Below, piece by piece: positions 48,358-61,319 of a DNA stretch of 64,000 bases (positions are counted from its first letter, which is position 1; the number at the start of each line of letters is the position of its first letter). The stretch covers positions 37,446,502 to 37,510,501 of the forward strand of contig CM035808.1 of the NCBI GenBank assembly GCA_020466095.1, given 5' to 3'. The translations under genes and the position numbers were made by a program. Below the pieces are notes generated by a model. That model had not been told where the DNA came from, made no database searches, and saw only the letters and a list, made by a program, of their open reading frames with translations. Source of the stretch: Chlorops oryzae (Eukaryota; Arthropoda; Insecta; Diptera; Chloropidae).

Positions 48358-50787
48358 AAAATTTTGAAAGCGAACGAATTTCAGGTACAAATTTCCAGGA
48401 AAACAAATATCCTTTGAATAAACAACCAGGCATCCATCTAGCTGCATATTACAACAATAATTCAAGTTTTTTTTTTCTATTCAAACCGAAAAGCTTTCGC
48501 AAGAGTAGAAAGAAAAACGAAAAATATGAAGCAAAGTCTAGAGATCAATTTGCAATTGGCACGATTCAGGAGTGGAGATTTCAATGGTATATGTATAAAA
48601 TGTCAAAAGCATTTATCTGACAACACAAAAATTGCATTATCCTCAACATAAATCAAAAATTGCAATCCTGCAGGTAACATTGAATGACAGGTAAAACTGT
48701 AAGCGAAGCAAGTGGAAAATTGAAAGGATTGAAAAGAATTGATTCTTGTGGTTCATTCCTTAAATGCTCTTAATATAAAAGCTTTTCATTTTTTTGTACC
48801 TACTGTTCATTTGAAAGGAAGATTGAAGTGATGACAAGCACATTCACATTAATTTTTCTCTTAATAAACAAAATATATAGACTCGTTGTCCCATCGAGTC
48901 ATCGACTCACTCCACAGTACATAAGCATTCATTCCTTTGTTTTAACATGAAATTTCTTTCAGTGGATAATTTTCCTTTCGGACTGTCATCCTCGATATCA
49001 CTCGATGCAACAAATTCAATTGAACTTCATTCGATTTGCTCAATTGCGTTGTGCATTCTATTTTCTTCCTTCATTTTATAAATAACGACGACGTCAGTTA
49101 CTATCCTTCAGTCTCTTTGAAAAGACTTAAAAAGGAGTTTTTTATTTATTATTTTTTTCTCCTTTTTGCTGGCTCTTTCTTCTTACCTTTTCCGTGAACG
49201 TGCACAGGTGCCGTCTATTCAGTTGCCATTCAATTCAAAGGTTTATGGTAATTTATTTCAGCTTAAGGCCAAGAAATGTTTTAAGGTGAATTTTACTCCG
49301 AACCGACATACACAGCAATTGCAGTTCAAATGAATCAAATTTAAAAATTTCCCCAGACTTACAATAAAGGAGACCCTTTTTTTTATACCTACATATAAAT
49401 AATTGAAATAATAGAATTGAAGAAAAATTTGTTTATTTTTACCTAATTTTTTGTATATCTTTAAGCCGCACAAATGCCGTCTCCCGCCCTTCTTCTAAGT
49501 CTAAGCAAAAATTCAATTCAAAGCTTTAGAAAAAAAAGGCATGTGCTTGAAATTGCTGCTGCTCTCCTTCGTTCTATCGTTGCCTCGGTGGCAATAATAA
49601 AATAAATAAAGCATCCTGTTTGCAGGAACACATTCAAGCTTACACACAGCAACTCTTGCCTTAACTTGCTGTACCTGTTAGCTGTTATATAGCAATAGCT
49701 ATTATTCGTCTCCGGAGGAAGTAACAACTACGATGACGTCGAAAAATGCATTTTCGGTAAGTGCACCTGTGCACAGAGGCAGCAGCAAGTAATGCTCTTA
49801 GGTGAATATATTTTCTTTACATTACGGTTTTCGGGTGTAGACACTTCACTGCTTGGAATATTCAGGGATTACAATTTTCATAGCAAAATAGAAGGCAAGG
49901 GATGCTCATTTTTTAGGGCTTCCCGCTTGCGATGGGAAGGTGTTTTATTTGACTATTTACTTTGGTCGATAAACTTGAGTAATCATTTAAAGCTTTCATT
50001 TTCTTTTTCTCTTCGAAGACATTTTCGGAGTACATATTTTGAAAAAACAATTTTCTTAGCCGAGAAGTTTTAAGTTGGGAAAACTGAAAATTTTGCAATA
50101 ATATTTCTCCATAATTGGCAGCTTCATTTCGATTGATTTAAATTCAATTTTCAAATCTGAAATGCCAATCCACATGAATCAATATCCGTCGTGCACAATT
50201 AAATATTGTCGTACCTGTGTGTATTTGTGGAAATTAATCTTGATTTAATTCTCTAGACCACATATTGCTTATCTCCGGCTTTTCCTCTTTTCATATATTT
50301 TACTTTCTTTTTTTGCGCTCCCGTTATCCTCGGTTCTTCTCGTTGTGACTCAAAAATTCATTTCGCAATAAAATTTTAAATTCCTCCACACACATAAATC
50401 ACTTCAATAATCTCTCTACTGAATTCATACCGAAAACTGCTGTCAATGTTCAGCATGTCCTTTGCGACTGGTTTTAAACGAGCGAGCACTGCGCCCGCAA
50501 TACGTTTCAAATTTACTCCTTTTATGTATGTATACATTGTGTGTGTATGTAGGTGTGTGTGTGTGTGTGTGTGTGCTACGGTTAAGTAGGGTTGAATGGC
50601 AATAGGTTTACACTAGTCTATTGGAATCATTACTCATTCTATTGGTTGCAGACTAGACTCATCAGCAAGTCAAGCGTTATGAAGTGCTTAGCTGACAATG
50701 CCAAATGACCTTTAAAATATTTATTACACACAATGGATACCAGGTTTCGGAAAATGCTCTTAAAACGTCTCTCACTCTCTCTCGCTC

Positions 50788-50828
<41 letters not shown>

Positions 50829-51242
50829 TCACTTGATTGTAGAATTTACTGATGCATTTTAGAAATGTTTTTTTAAGTAGGCAAAAAGGATTTTCCAGTA
50901 ACTGCCATCGAAAGTCGATGATTTTGAATCATTTTGAGCTCTAGACAAAATTGCGGGAGAGAAATGGAAGAAGACTTGAATTTAATTTTGATTTAAGACT
51001 AAAATTAAGATGTGTTTATAAAATATTCACTTGTGCAGAACTTTTATATGTAATTGTGCATCAAGAAAGCCTCAAGTTCAGAATGCTAAAATTTTTCTCC
51101 TTTAAGATCAATATAGTTTAAATAAACGAACAGTACCCAGTAGGTAAAAATCTTCTGCATTACAAAGTTCAAAGTGATTTCATCGGTGACATAAAGGTGA
51201 CATTGTCACCAATTAATTCTTGAGTAGGCAATGTTATCATAG
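48358..51242. other. Spacer between the inverted repeats, no gene seen
   Basis: No element ends recognised. (GT)n at 50551-50574 and (CT)n at 50787-50826. Short frames only. Confidence 0.4.
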
Positions 51243-51557
51243 AATGGAACTTTGTGCTTCATTTGCGGTCACTGGTCACTCGCTGGCAATCTCGAATGAA
51301 AATCGAACGAGAAATTGATGGTAGCTGAAAACGACAGGACCAACAACGAGTGAACCGAACTTAGTTCAATTGATTCTTGCAAAAGAAGGCATTTGAAAGG
51401 CTTGCCAGATTACTGGAAATTGGCTTCCAACGAAACCTAATGGCAGGTCCATTCATTGATACATTCCTCATATTACGTATTACGTATATACAACCAGCAA
51501 AAAATATCTTCCACATGCCAAAGTCATCAGTGAATTCATCGCTGACACATATATGAC
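51243..51557 (-). repeat. Inverted repeat partner 2 (~315 bp)
   Basis: Reverse copy of 48043-48357, about 3.2 kb away. Differences are few (for example ACGTATTACGTATATAC against the GTAAATAAAAC region). Flanked by the GTCAC dyads described for 46892-47919. Confidence 0.9.
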
Positions 51558-51683
51558 AAAGTCATGCATGACCGTTCGGGTAACAATCTCATCGTCGAAG
51601 TAAGCTGTTCATATACTTCACTGTCACATTTTTTTTGGACTTTAACTGTCTGAAGACAATGCTTGAAAAAAAAAAAAAAAAGT

Positions 51684-52325
51684 AAGGGTGTTATAGTCAG
51701 GCGAGCCTGACAATAAAATACCCGACAGACACACATGTTTAAATAATTTTTGAACCACGCCCAAAAACAGTACCACTAAGTAAGAATAATCAAGAGGTTT
51801 TTAAGGCCATTATGGGCCCCATATACCGACTTTTGTTAAAATTCTTTATGAAACCCGCCCCTTTTCCCCGCCCACTTTTCCAATTTTTTTTGCAATTCTA
51901 ATCGGAGGCTTAAATCCTAAGATTCAATTAAATATTTCGAAAAAGTCAGATTTTGGGGCAGTTTTGAGATTTTTGTGACAGATCCTAGTACTGGAGGTAC
52001 CCCTAAAAATGGTCCGATCGGGTCCATTCTCAAACTTAGTCTTACTCAAGTCCCCGTGAGCACGCATACCAAATTTTGTCGAGATAGCTCAACTCCTTCG
52101 ATAAGATAACTATACAAACAGACAGACAGACAGACGGACAGACAGACGGACAGGACAGACAGACAGACAGACAGACAGACGGACGGACATGTCTAAATCG
52201 AATCTCCTGGTGACGCTGATCATTTCTATATATATATTGTATGGTATATCTCGAATGGTTCTGGGTATTACACACAACCACACAAACGCAATATACCCTC
52301 GGCACAGAGTGTGGCGGGTATAAAA
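51684..52325 (+). mobile_element. mini-me/DINE-1-like element, copy C
   Basis: 5' AAGGGTGTTATAGTCAGGCG…TACCCGACAGACAC, then CGCCCACTTTTCC, the TAGTACTGGAGGTACCCCTA block, GACA/GGAC microsatellite (52119-52188), ACATGTCTAAATCGAATCTC core, TA run, GGTTCTGGGTATTACACA, and 3' TACCCTCGGCACAGAGTG…CGGGTATAA. Sub-terminal inverted TACCCG / CGGGTA. Shorter than copy D because the internal duplicate of the GGAGGTACC block is missing. Non-coding. Confidence 0.85.
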
Positions 52326-55267
52326 ACAAATGTTCATAAATAGAAATTTTCAAATATGGCAAGGGAAAAAAGGAAAAAGGAGGATTTCACTTAGAAGAGA
52401 GATTTAGACAATTGTCATACAAAGTGTCCGTTAAAACGCCATGCGTTCTGGATCGAAAGTTATTCTAACAGCATCGATGATTTCAGTGAGCCTGAATGAA
52501 CAACCCCATGGGCTTGAAAGGATTCATATCTTGAGATGTCATTCAATTAAATGCAAAACTGTTAAAGTTAAAGTTTTTCTCCTTTGAGACTTCCAGTAGA
52601 GCTTTGTTAATTTCCTAAGGAATAAAAGTATTTAACTAATAAAACTCAAAGCTCTTATCGCTGAGAACTTCTTCGTTAAGTAAACTTTTTCCCACATCAT
52701 TAAAGGATTCTTTTAACCATATCAAACTCATTTCCCTTATCCATAAAATCTGATTTTCCATTGGAAAGCGTAAAGAAAGAAAATTGTATATCTACCAAAC
52801 TTTTCAAAGCCAAGTTAAGACTCCTAAGTCTTTGAAGGCATGATGCTTTGCGCTTTTGTTGTTCTTTTAAAGAACAAAAGCAAACAAACAAACAAATGAA
52901 TGAGGCGAAGGAACGAAGGTTCGAAGGCATAGGGGAACGGAAGAGCAAACACCGCAGCGATACAATCCAAAAAAAGTTTGTTTTCCTCTTCCAAGTTCCT
53001 CGGCTAAATGAAACTTTTCGCCAATGCCAGAAAAACATATACCATACATAAGCAAACACTCTCCACTCCATTTCGCTATCCATATACGATGAAAAGTTTG
53101 TCAAGCATTACTATGCGTGTCGGGAGCTCAAGTGTTTTTATGCCAACACCTGACTTCTTAATTTCACGTCAACACACAAAGCGAGCAAAAAATAAAAATA
53201 AAAACCAAAAAGAAGATGAAAGCAAAAAAAGAAAGAAGAAACGAATCAAAGATAAAATAAACATAATGTCAGAGTTTCGTTTCAATTTTCTGATTGGTAA
53301 AACAGCAAGCCGGTGATGCAGCTGCAAGATAAAGCGCGCAAGCAATGCCAAGAGGCTACGGAAAGAAGAGTGTAGAGAAGGGAAGAGAGTTCTTCAAACT
53401 GACTTTCGACATCCAAGCATTCCTAGCAGTACCTCTACGTATTGACACTTTCGTGATAAAACAAATCGAACAAAGATATATGTGGGAAGTTATGTTACGT
53501 TGCGTTACGTTACGTAACGTTGCGTTGCGCTGCGCTTCCTTCCGATAACAGAAAAGTTGAAATTGAACTTTTGAGGTGCTTTTGAGGTGTGCTCTTCAGG
53601 GAGAGCTCCTCGAGTGAATAAAAGATTCGATCAACATTTGAATGGATTCTTTCATATAGCCAATTACTTTTTTTTTTGTAGGGGATCCTTTTAATATGAA
53701 GAGAATGAATTCACATTCAATTTAATTTTTAAAGGTGAATTTAGAAACCATAAAAATTAAACAAAAAATTATATACTTAGTTCGATTACTTATGGACAAA
53801 TGTGTGATACAGTGGATGCCCAAGATAGTAAAAAGTGGGAGAATATTATCGAGAAAAACAAAGTTTAGCCTCAGTCGTGATAGAAGAGGCTAGAGAAAAA
53901 ACAAAGTTCATCACTTTTTAAGCAAACAGAGGAAAATCGAAATCACTTGTGTGTGTTTAGGTCAAAAACGATGTCGATTCAGTGAACCCAATAAACCACA
54001 AGATTCCATTATGATTATTGTTCAATTCTCTTTCATTGCTGACAATTTTATACAGCTTTCTTTTCTCCCAACTTCAAAGTTCTTAAAGTTTCAAGAACAT
54101 GCATGATCGTAAGAACAGCAGAAAATATTTAAATTCAGCCCCTAAAAGTATGCATAGAATATTTTCTTCACTAAAACATCGGTTCATTCTTGGAAGTTTG
54201 TCCATTTTAATCAGTGCTCGTACTTAGGGCCAATATTACCAAGCATATTTAAAAATTTTTTAAATTAAAAGTCCGATTTTGGGTTTTACCATTCCAATTT
54301 TTAAAAAAAAAAAAAAAAATATTTTAAATCACCTCGGCACTGCGTTTAAATATGATATCAAATTTGAGTTCGATTTTTAAAAACCAGCTGTTTGGAAAAA
54401 TTCAAAGAAATAATTTTAAAAAAAATGCAGTTTCGGAAATAACACAATACGATAGAAAGGACTAAAAGCTTTGGAGTCACAGAGCAGCAATTTGGAGTAC
54501 GAAACAATCGTTAGAATGGCTCTTTATAGAATCCGTTTTAAAAAATAACGATCTAATCAGCTGTCAAATGTACTCACAGCCCTGGAAGTAGACGGTGCTG
54601 CCGTAAATTTTGATGCTTAAAAAATTGCGATATTGAAAATGAAATTTATTTTTAAAAAAATTTAATTTTAATTAAAAAATTTTTTAAAATATATTTTATA
54701 GGTGGTAGATTTTTAAAGAATAAATGGTAGATTTATATAAAAAGTGGTAGATTTTAAATTGTTTAAAATAGTAACATAATATATAACATCTGATCATGTA
54801 GAAAATTGAGAAACTTACATGTTTTTAGGTATTTCCTCTTATTAAGCATAAAAATTGTGCCAATATTTATTGGATGTCGTTCAGTGCGAATGCTGCCATT
54901 CTTGACAATATTCTTAACAATAGGAAGCTGCCATTCTTGACAAAATTCTTGACAATAGGAAGCTGCCAACATATTTGTCAATAATACATAACATTGAACC
55001 ACATTTTTTATGTTCTCAATTATTCTAAATTATCAGAAAATAACACTGTGCTAGTTCAAAAAACCGACAGACCGCGTTCATATCTAGAAATACTAAGTAA
55101 AATGCGCTGAATACAATAGTGATATTGATTTATTGGGATTGGCTCAGTAAACGGAGATTTTCGCGTTTAAAGGTTGATCCCAAAAGTATGCAAGCATATT
55201 TTTGTGTTTACATATTATATTAGTTTTCCCCAAAAATTAATTAAGATTTTGGGACTCATTTTTTATA
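52326..55267. other. Unassigned; motif copies and small duplications
   Basis: Contains a GTTACGTTACG-rich tract (53491-53535), a dispersed-motif copy at 54121-54155, GTGGTAGATTTTTAAA repeated three times at 54701-54760, a ~50-bp tandem duplication around GCTGCCATTCTTGACAA (54890-54970), and another motif copy at ~55178-55195. No gene seen. Confidence 0.4.
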
Positions 55268-55873
55268 TTTGACAAGACGCCATAATGGGAAAGCACAAGG
55301 CTAAAAATCGAGAGCACTGAAGTTCAAACCCCAAAAAAAATGAAGCGGAAAATTTTTTTTTTTTTTTATATTTCGGATTTTTTTTTGAGTCAGTTTGCCG
55401 GATGAACTCCACACCACCCCAATTACTTTGCATCTTGTAGCAGGCGTCCCCTCTATAAAATGGCCATCGAAACAAGTTCGAGGAAAAGAAATTTCTGTGA
55501 AGCAAAATCACAATAAATTTCTGGAACTTGCCTTTTGGGATTCGTTTTGATTTCGAGAGAACTATTTTTCTCGATGTCGCTGTGAGGAATCGTTCCGTTT
55601 TTGGAAAAAAAAATTTGTTCATTAAAATCTCTCAAATGAAATATATTCTCAGCGATGAATTTCTTATTTACGGCAGCGATGATCCGCAACACACTTTATG
55701 GACGGTAAAGCACACCATCCAATGTTCAAATTGCTATATACTGGCCTGACTCTGACTCAAAAAAAAATCCGAAATATAAAAAAAAAATTTTCTGCTTTAA
55801 TTTTTTTGGGGTTTGAACTTCAGTGCTCTCGATTTTTAGCCTTGTGCTTTCCCATTATGCCGTTTTGTTAAAT
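55268..55873. repeat. 606-bp inverted repeat (foldback/MITE)
   Basis: Arms of ~125 bp (55268-55395, 55745-55873) with only a few differences, for example ATAATGGGAAAGCACAAGGC and CTGAAGTTCAAACCCC inverted. Interior unique. No target duplication could be fixed. Confidence 0.85.
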
Positions 55874-56358
55874 AACATCACAGATCTTAAAGCTCCTTTT
55901 GAGAACTGTGTCTTTAAATTAAAAAAAATATATTTAAAAAAAAATCTAATGTCAACAGTTTCACTTTCCCTAAAAGTATGCTTCAATTTTTTTAAAAAAA
56001 AATGTTGAAACCGCGATATCTAAAAAACTAGAGCCAATCTAGAAAAACGGTTGATGGGACTGAATTCAGCGCCCCCCAATTATGTTCACAGGATTTGTCT
56101 CCATGTTGTCGGTAAAAAAAAGTACCAAATTCGTGCACAGTGTAATTAAAACAAATGCATAAATAAGTAAAAAAAAAAGTGGTAGATTTTGACTTAGCGT
56201 GGTGGAAGTTTATGTTTAAAGATTCACATGCATACTTTCAGATACTGAACTAAAATATTTTCTGTTGCCCTATTTTTTTCAAAGTCGTCCAAAGTTGACC
56301 AAGCTCCATGTGAGGCAAAAATGATATAGCTTCTTGAGCTTTTCCACCTATTTAGATA

Positions 56359-56740
56359 CAGTAGAATTTTTATTACCCGAAAAGCACTAATCTGGCTTTC
56401 CGATTATCCGGGTGTCTGGTTATAGGAATATCCGATTATCCGGTATCCGATTAGCCGGATATCCAATTATCCGAACATCAGATTATCGGAATATCGGATT
56501 ATCCGGACTCATTTTCTACTGCTTCCTGAATCGATCACAAAATTTTTAAATTACATACAACTCGGTTTTTTTTAAATCGTATTGTCCAACAGACATTTCA
56601 GGACACGTATCCATTTCCATTGTAAAAAAGTTTTTAAAAACTAAGATATTGCTCTATTTGACTTTGAATTCGATTATCCGGATTTTGGTTTTAGTAAAAA
56701 CCTCCGGTTTTATTTAATTCGGGTAATCAGGATAGAACTG
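56359..56740. mobile_element. pogo/Tigger-like MITE
   Basis: Starts TA CAGTAGAATTTTTATTACCCG and ends CGGGTAATCAGGATAGAACTG, with many GATTATCCG units inside. The left TA is present; the right one is not (GGC follows), so the right flank has decayed. Confidence 0.55.
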
Positions 56741-58304
56741 GGCTTTATGTAGTTTAAGAAAAATATTTGTCTTTGATTATTTTAACTATTTTGCCGTCAG
56801 CTTGGCATTCCACTTTTGGCGATCCATGGCTCTTAAACCTAAGTTTTCCAATTTCATATTATTTTCAAATCAATTAGTTCCTCGTTTTAAAAACAAAATT
56901 ATTTGAGTATAATTAATAATTTTACACGTTTTAATATTCAATTTAAGAAAATATTATATGTAAAAAAAAAATGTTCTCTGCTCGAAGAAGAAAACGAATT
57001 GAAGCTTCCATAAAAGAAATTACACCATTTTCCCGCCGCTTGAGTGGCAATTAAGCGCATTAAGGCATTTCAATTAAAAATTCGTTGAGTGAATATGCGT
57101 GCGTGTGTGTGTGTGTCTGTGTCCGTGCTGGCTGGTATGAATAATGGCAATGAGCTTTATTGGACCATATTGGTTACGACCGATTATCCGCCTTTCTCTC
57201 TTATATTCTCCTTCTGGCCATTTCGAAAGCAGCTTTCTCTGATGAAAGCGTCTTTTCTGTCGCCGAAGGCTAATGATTAAGTCCTTTCGTAGCGATTTTG
57301 CAAGAAATAAAAACTTTACTGTTACAAACAATTAAAAGAACGACTCAATAGAGTTCTTTTTCAATAATACACGTTTCGTTAAGAACTAATTCAAGGATAT
57401 ATTCTTCGTTTCATTTATCCACTAATTGTGGCATCAATATACTACTAATTGATGTAAGTAGTCATGTCTCTATCACATTCGATACTTGAGTGCCATTATC
57501 CAATTATACCAATTTCCGAGTATCCTGCTCATGTGTCTTTAATAATTTTTTTTTTTTTTTTTCTCCAAATGTATTCTCGCAGCATATTAATTCCCATTCG
57601 CAGGACATTCCTCCCACAAACACTTCGGAGCTTTCGGAATTAATGCGTCGGATCCATCGAAGTTAGTTTAATTAACCCAGCAAATATTAATTTCGAAACT
57701 ACTTAATTCATTGTTGCCGATGGAGTTTAAGCCCAAACGGTTATTAAGTCTATTAGATTAGGATTCTTTCATAAGGATTTCTATATGATATCTTCTGCGT
57801 TCCAATATATGTCGGCTCATATGATGTTGCCCGATTAGTTTTGGCTCATTTGACGTGATTTAAAGTTGTATAAGCAAAGGGACAGCAGAAACTCCATAAA
57901 TCTGTTCCTAAAAGTATGCATTGACATATTTAACACCAATTTATATAATATTAAGCCTTTACTTAGGGAACTTATTTAAGGCTTTAAGGAGATCAGCAAA
58001 ATACTTAAATACTTTAATCGGGATATAATTAATTCGACTTACGTGCTATAATGATGCGATTTTGAAGTATCGGTTATGTATTAAATATTTATACACATAC
58101 TTTCGGGCGCTGAATTTAAATATTTTTCAAACTTTTTTGTTTTTTCTTTTGTTTCGAAAAATCGTTTTTTGAAGGCGTTGCACTGAAATCACCGTAAAAA
58201 TTATATCTTATACCATCATATAACACATACATTTGCATTTAGTTTCCACTTAACTGGTTAAGCCATCTAAACCGACTCAATTTTTGATTCTCAAAGGGTT
58301 ATTC
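56741..58304. other. Unassigned; two dispersed-motif copies
   Basis: Motif copies at 57906-57921 and 58092-58127. A (GT)n tract is at 57103-57122. No gene seen. Confidence 0.4.
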
Positions 58305-58312
58305 CTTCAGAT

Positions 58313-59456
58313 CAGGGTTGGCAACCGTAACCGAAACCGTAACCGTAACCGTTTCAAAACCGTTTCTTTTCCGATACCGTAACCGTTACCGTAACCGATA
58401 CCGTAACCGAAATAAAAAACATATCGGTTTCGGTATTACTTTATAAAAAAAATTTACGGGATACAAATTTTATCAATATTTTTATATGGCAAGTCTTTCG
58501 ACTCTGCTAGTATGCATGCTCTTGTCTCGTGTAATGTCCCAGTTATGTTGCCATGTTTAGCTAGTGTAAGGCACAAACAAAATATGGATGTCATTTGTAG
58601 GGATGTCAGTTGAAAAAATACATCGATGTTTTTCTTTAAAGAGGCCTATCACACAAGTCAATTACTGACGTCAATTTTCCCATTCTGGGCGAGCAAAGTG
58701 CGGAAATTCAGAGAAAAGTGGAGCGTGTTTTGGTTGCGTGTTCATTAATTGTTATATAGCATCTTTAGTAGTGATGCCACGAATAGTGGATTTGGCCGAA
58801 TAACGAATAACGAATATTTGGCACGTAGTAAAGACAACTTGGGCCTACTCGCGACTATAGGTGTCAAGACAAACGCTGCCGCTTAAAAATTTGCCTACTG
58901 TATATAATGTTATCAGAAAAAGTTTAGAAGAAGGTAGCATATATAATATTTAATTTTTCTAAACAATAAAATGAAAATCTGCTGTATTTAAGTTCTCGTT
59001 AATTAAATTTTTTTTACGTTATTATGAGAAAAATTTAATTTTTAGTTACTGCTGATTTTGTTTATTAAGTTATTTCTTCTATTCGGTATTCGGCCGAATA
59101 TTTTAACGTGCCTCCCACGCAGGTGAGCGTCGAACGCCTTTTTTCGGGAGCCAAGTTCATTATAAACGCACAAAGAAACCGTCTGGATGCTGAAAATTTT
59201 TCCGCTGTTATGGTAATAAGAAACAACAGTCTGCTTTGCACAAAAAAAGGATGAAAAGTTCTAAGCTATTTCTTAAAATGCCTTAAATTGCGTTCAAAAT
59301 AAATGTTAAAGCTTAAAAAGTATTTTTGAAAAAATGATGCGAAAACAAAATTTTAATATTCAAAAAAACCGTTTCATACCGGTATAACCGTAACCGAAAC
59401 TTAAAATTAACCGTAACCGTTACCGTAACCGTTATTCGTTTCGGTTGCCAACCCTG
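58313..59456 (+). mobile_element. hAT element with CCGTAACC-rich ends and transposase tail
   Basis: TIRs CAGGGTTGGCAACCGTAACC and …CGGTTGCCAACCCTG; perfect 8-bp duplication CTTCAGAT (58305-58312, 59457-59464). Sub-terminal CGTAACCGT repeats at both ends. 1144 bp, with the transposase fragment 59108-59254. Confidence 0.9.
59108..59254 (+). pseudogene. hAT transposase C-terminal fragment
   Basis: 48 codons before TGA: PPTQVSVERLFSGAKFI… RNRLDAENFSAVMVIRNN. VERLFSGA followed by RNRLxxE is the hAT C-terminal dimerisation signature. Nothing recognisable remains of the rest of the transposase. Confidence 0.85.
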
Positions 59457-59464
59457 CTTCAGAT

Positions 59465-60695
59465 GGTAAAAATTATTGAACTACCTACTTTCTTTTAAGT
59501 TTATCCTTTTTAAACGAATTTTTAAATATCTCTACGATCAGAATTTAAATCATTCGTACTAAAAATTTTTCAGTCACGTGTTTCACCTCCATTAATGTCC
59601 TTTAAATTTCCACTTTGTTCACTCATCGAAATATTACGGGATTCTGCAGTGCGACAATGGCATAAAAGGCACTCAGAGCCAACGTGTTTTGCGTTAAATA
59701 AAAAATTGTTAGGTATACACGCATTCACACAATAAAGTGCTTTTTATTTTTCTCCATGTTTTTTAAATGATAGACTAAGAGAATAAGTTTATTTACGAAA
59801 GCCTCTCATTTCAAACAGCTTGAGGCAAATTGACTGCCAGTGACAATGACAATAAAGCTTTCCTGGCTGTCGCACCTGGGCGCACAAATGTAAAATGCTC
59901 TTCGGTGCTTTGGTTGAAATTGTTTGCATTTCTCTGTGGTTAACGCAGACCTTGCATTTATCCTCTCCCCAACTCTCCCACTCCGTCCCTTCCCATCTAG
60001 TCGTCTCGTCTCAGTCGTCTCGTCTCATGTCGTCTCGTTCAGCTCGATTCAAACACTTGAAATTGTCTTCATCTGCTGAGCAGACTCGAGACTAGAATAG
60101 GACCGAACAATGAAATTAGTAAAAGGGGTAAATATTTCCTCTTTTCCTTGTTATTTTTAAGCTTCACGAATGAAATGTTAGTTGTTAGGTCTCAGTTTTG
60201 TAATTGTACAAAAAAAATTATTTTCCTTTTGCACTGGCGTATGGTATTAAGTTCTTAGAGTAGTTTTGAGTAAATATTTTTGTAAGGTTTTGTGCTTGAT
60301 AAGAGGTTCCATGTCGACAAATTAAAATGGCTTTCGTATAAGAATGAGTGAATGAATGCATAAAATGGAAGATCTTAATAAATCTTTTTGTTGATTTCGA
60401 AACTCACATAGGTATTTGTAAGAAAAAAATGTAGTTCAAGTGTAGTTAGAGGAACTTTTTTCAACCGCAGGTTGATTTTTCTACCGGCTATTTTGTTAAA
60501 ATTCATCTTTCTTTTTGGGCAAGGTATGATGGTGGGCGACTTGTCAGAATAAAGCTTGATTTCTAAATCAATAATAACACTAGTTTACAAAAAAAAAAAA
60601 TGGGTAGTGCTAAAACACATTTTTTCTAACTAATTAAAGGTCGCTTATCACGAAAATTTATTTTCCCAAAGAATAGTTTCTGAGATATACACACA
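59465..60695. other. Intergenic, no gene seen
   Basis: Low-complexity GTCTCGTCTCA tract at 60000-60045; A run at 60588-60600. No element ends. Confidence 0.4.
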
Positions 60696-61146
60696 CACAG
60701 AAAAATATGACCACATAAAATCAATAAGATCCCCTTATTGAGCGATTTTATAGAGAAATCTTCTTAAACTATATGAACGATGTGCTTTTTCCATAGAGAA
60801 AACTCTTTGAATGCATAGAGAAAATCTTATTGAAACAATTTAATAGATATCCTCATATATTTAATGTGAATATCTCATTATTTCTGTTGAAGAATATGGA
60901 AAACTTCTTGATATATTCAAGTAATAAGGTGAGCATATCAATCAAACTATGTGACATTCTTATAAAAGTGACCTTTTGATAAGTTATCCTTATCGCTTTA
61001 AGAAGAAGCCTTTTTAGTATAAAAAGCAAGACTTATTGATTTAAAAAAGTATGTGAATTCCGTATTCATTCCATAGTTTCAAAAGACAGACCAGTTTTTT
61101 TTTGCACTTACATTGATATAATCAATATAGCAAGCTCAAATCATAT

Positions 61147-61218
61147 CTCGCGATGGCGTAGTTGAAGTGTGCTAGACTTGTAATCTGGAAGGTCCGAGTT
61201 CGAACCCCGCTGCAGGCC
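61147..61218 (+). pseudogene. tRNA-Thr(UGU)-like sequence
   Basis: A-box TGGCGTAGTTGA and B-box GAGTTCGAACCCC at tRNA spacing. The anticodon arm folds cleanly (CTAGA/TCTGG, loop CTTGTAA, anticodon TGT), the D-arm pairs with wobbles, but the T-arm is broken at two pairs and the acceptor arms do not pair. So it is a tRNA-derived relic rather than a working gene. Confidence 0.6.
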
Positions 61219-61319
61219 AAAGAAGTTGTGTAAAAATGGAGGATAAAACAGGCATGTAAATTTTGAGTGGAAAAATACGGGGAGCAGAAAGTAAGTTGGA
61301 CACGAACCAATAAAAACAA

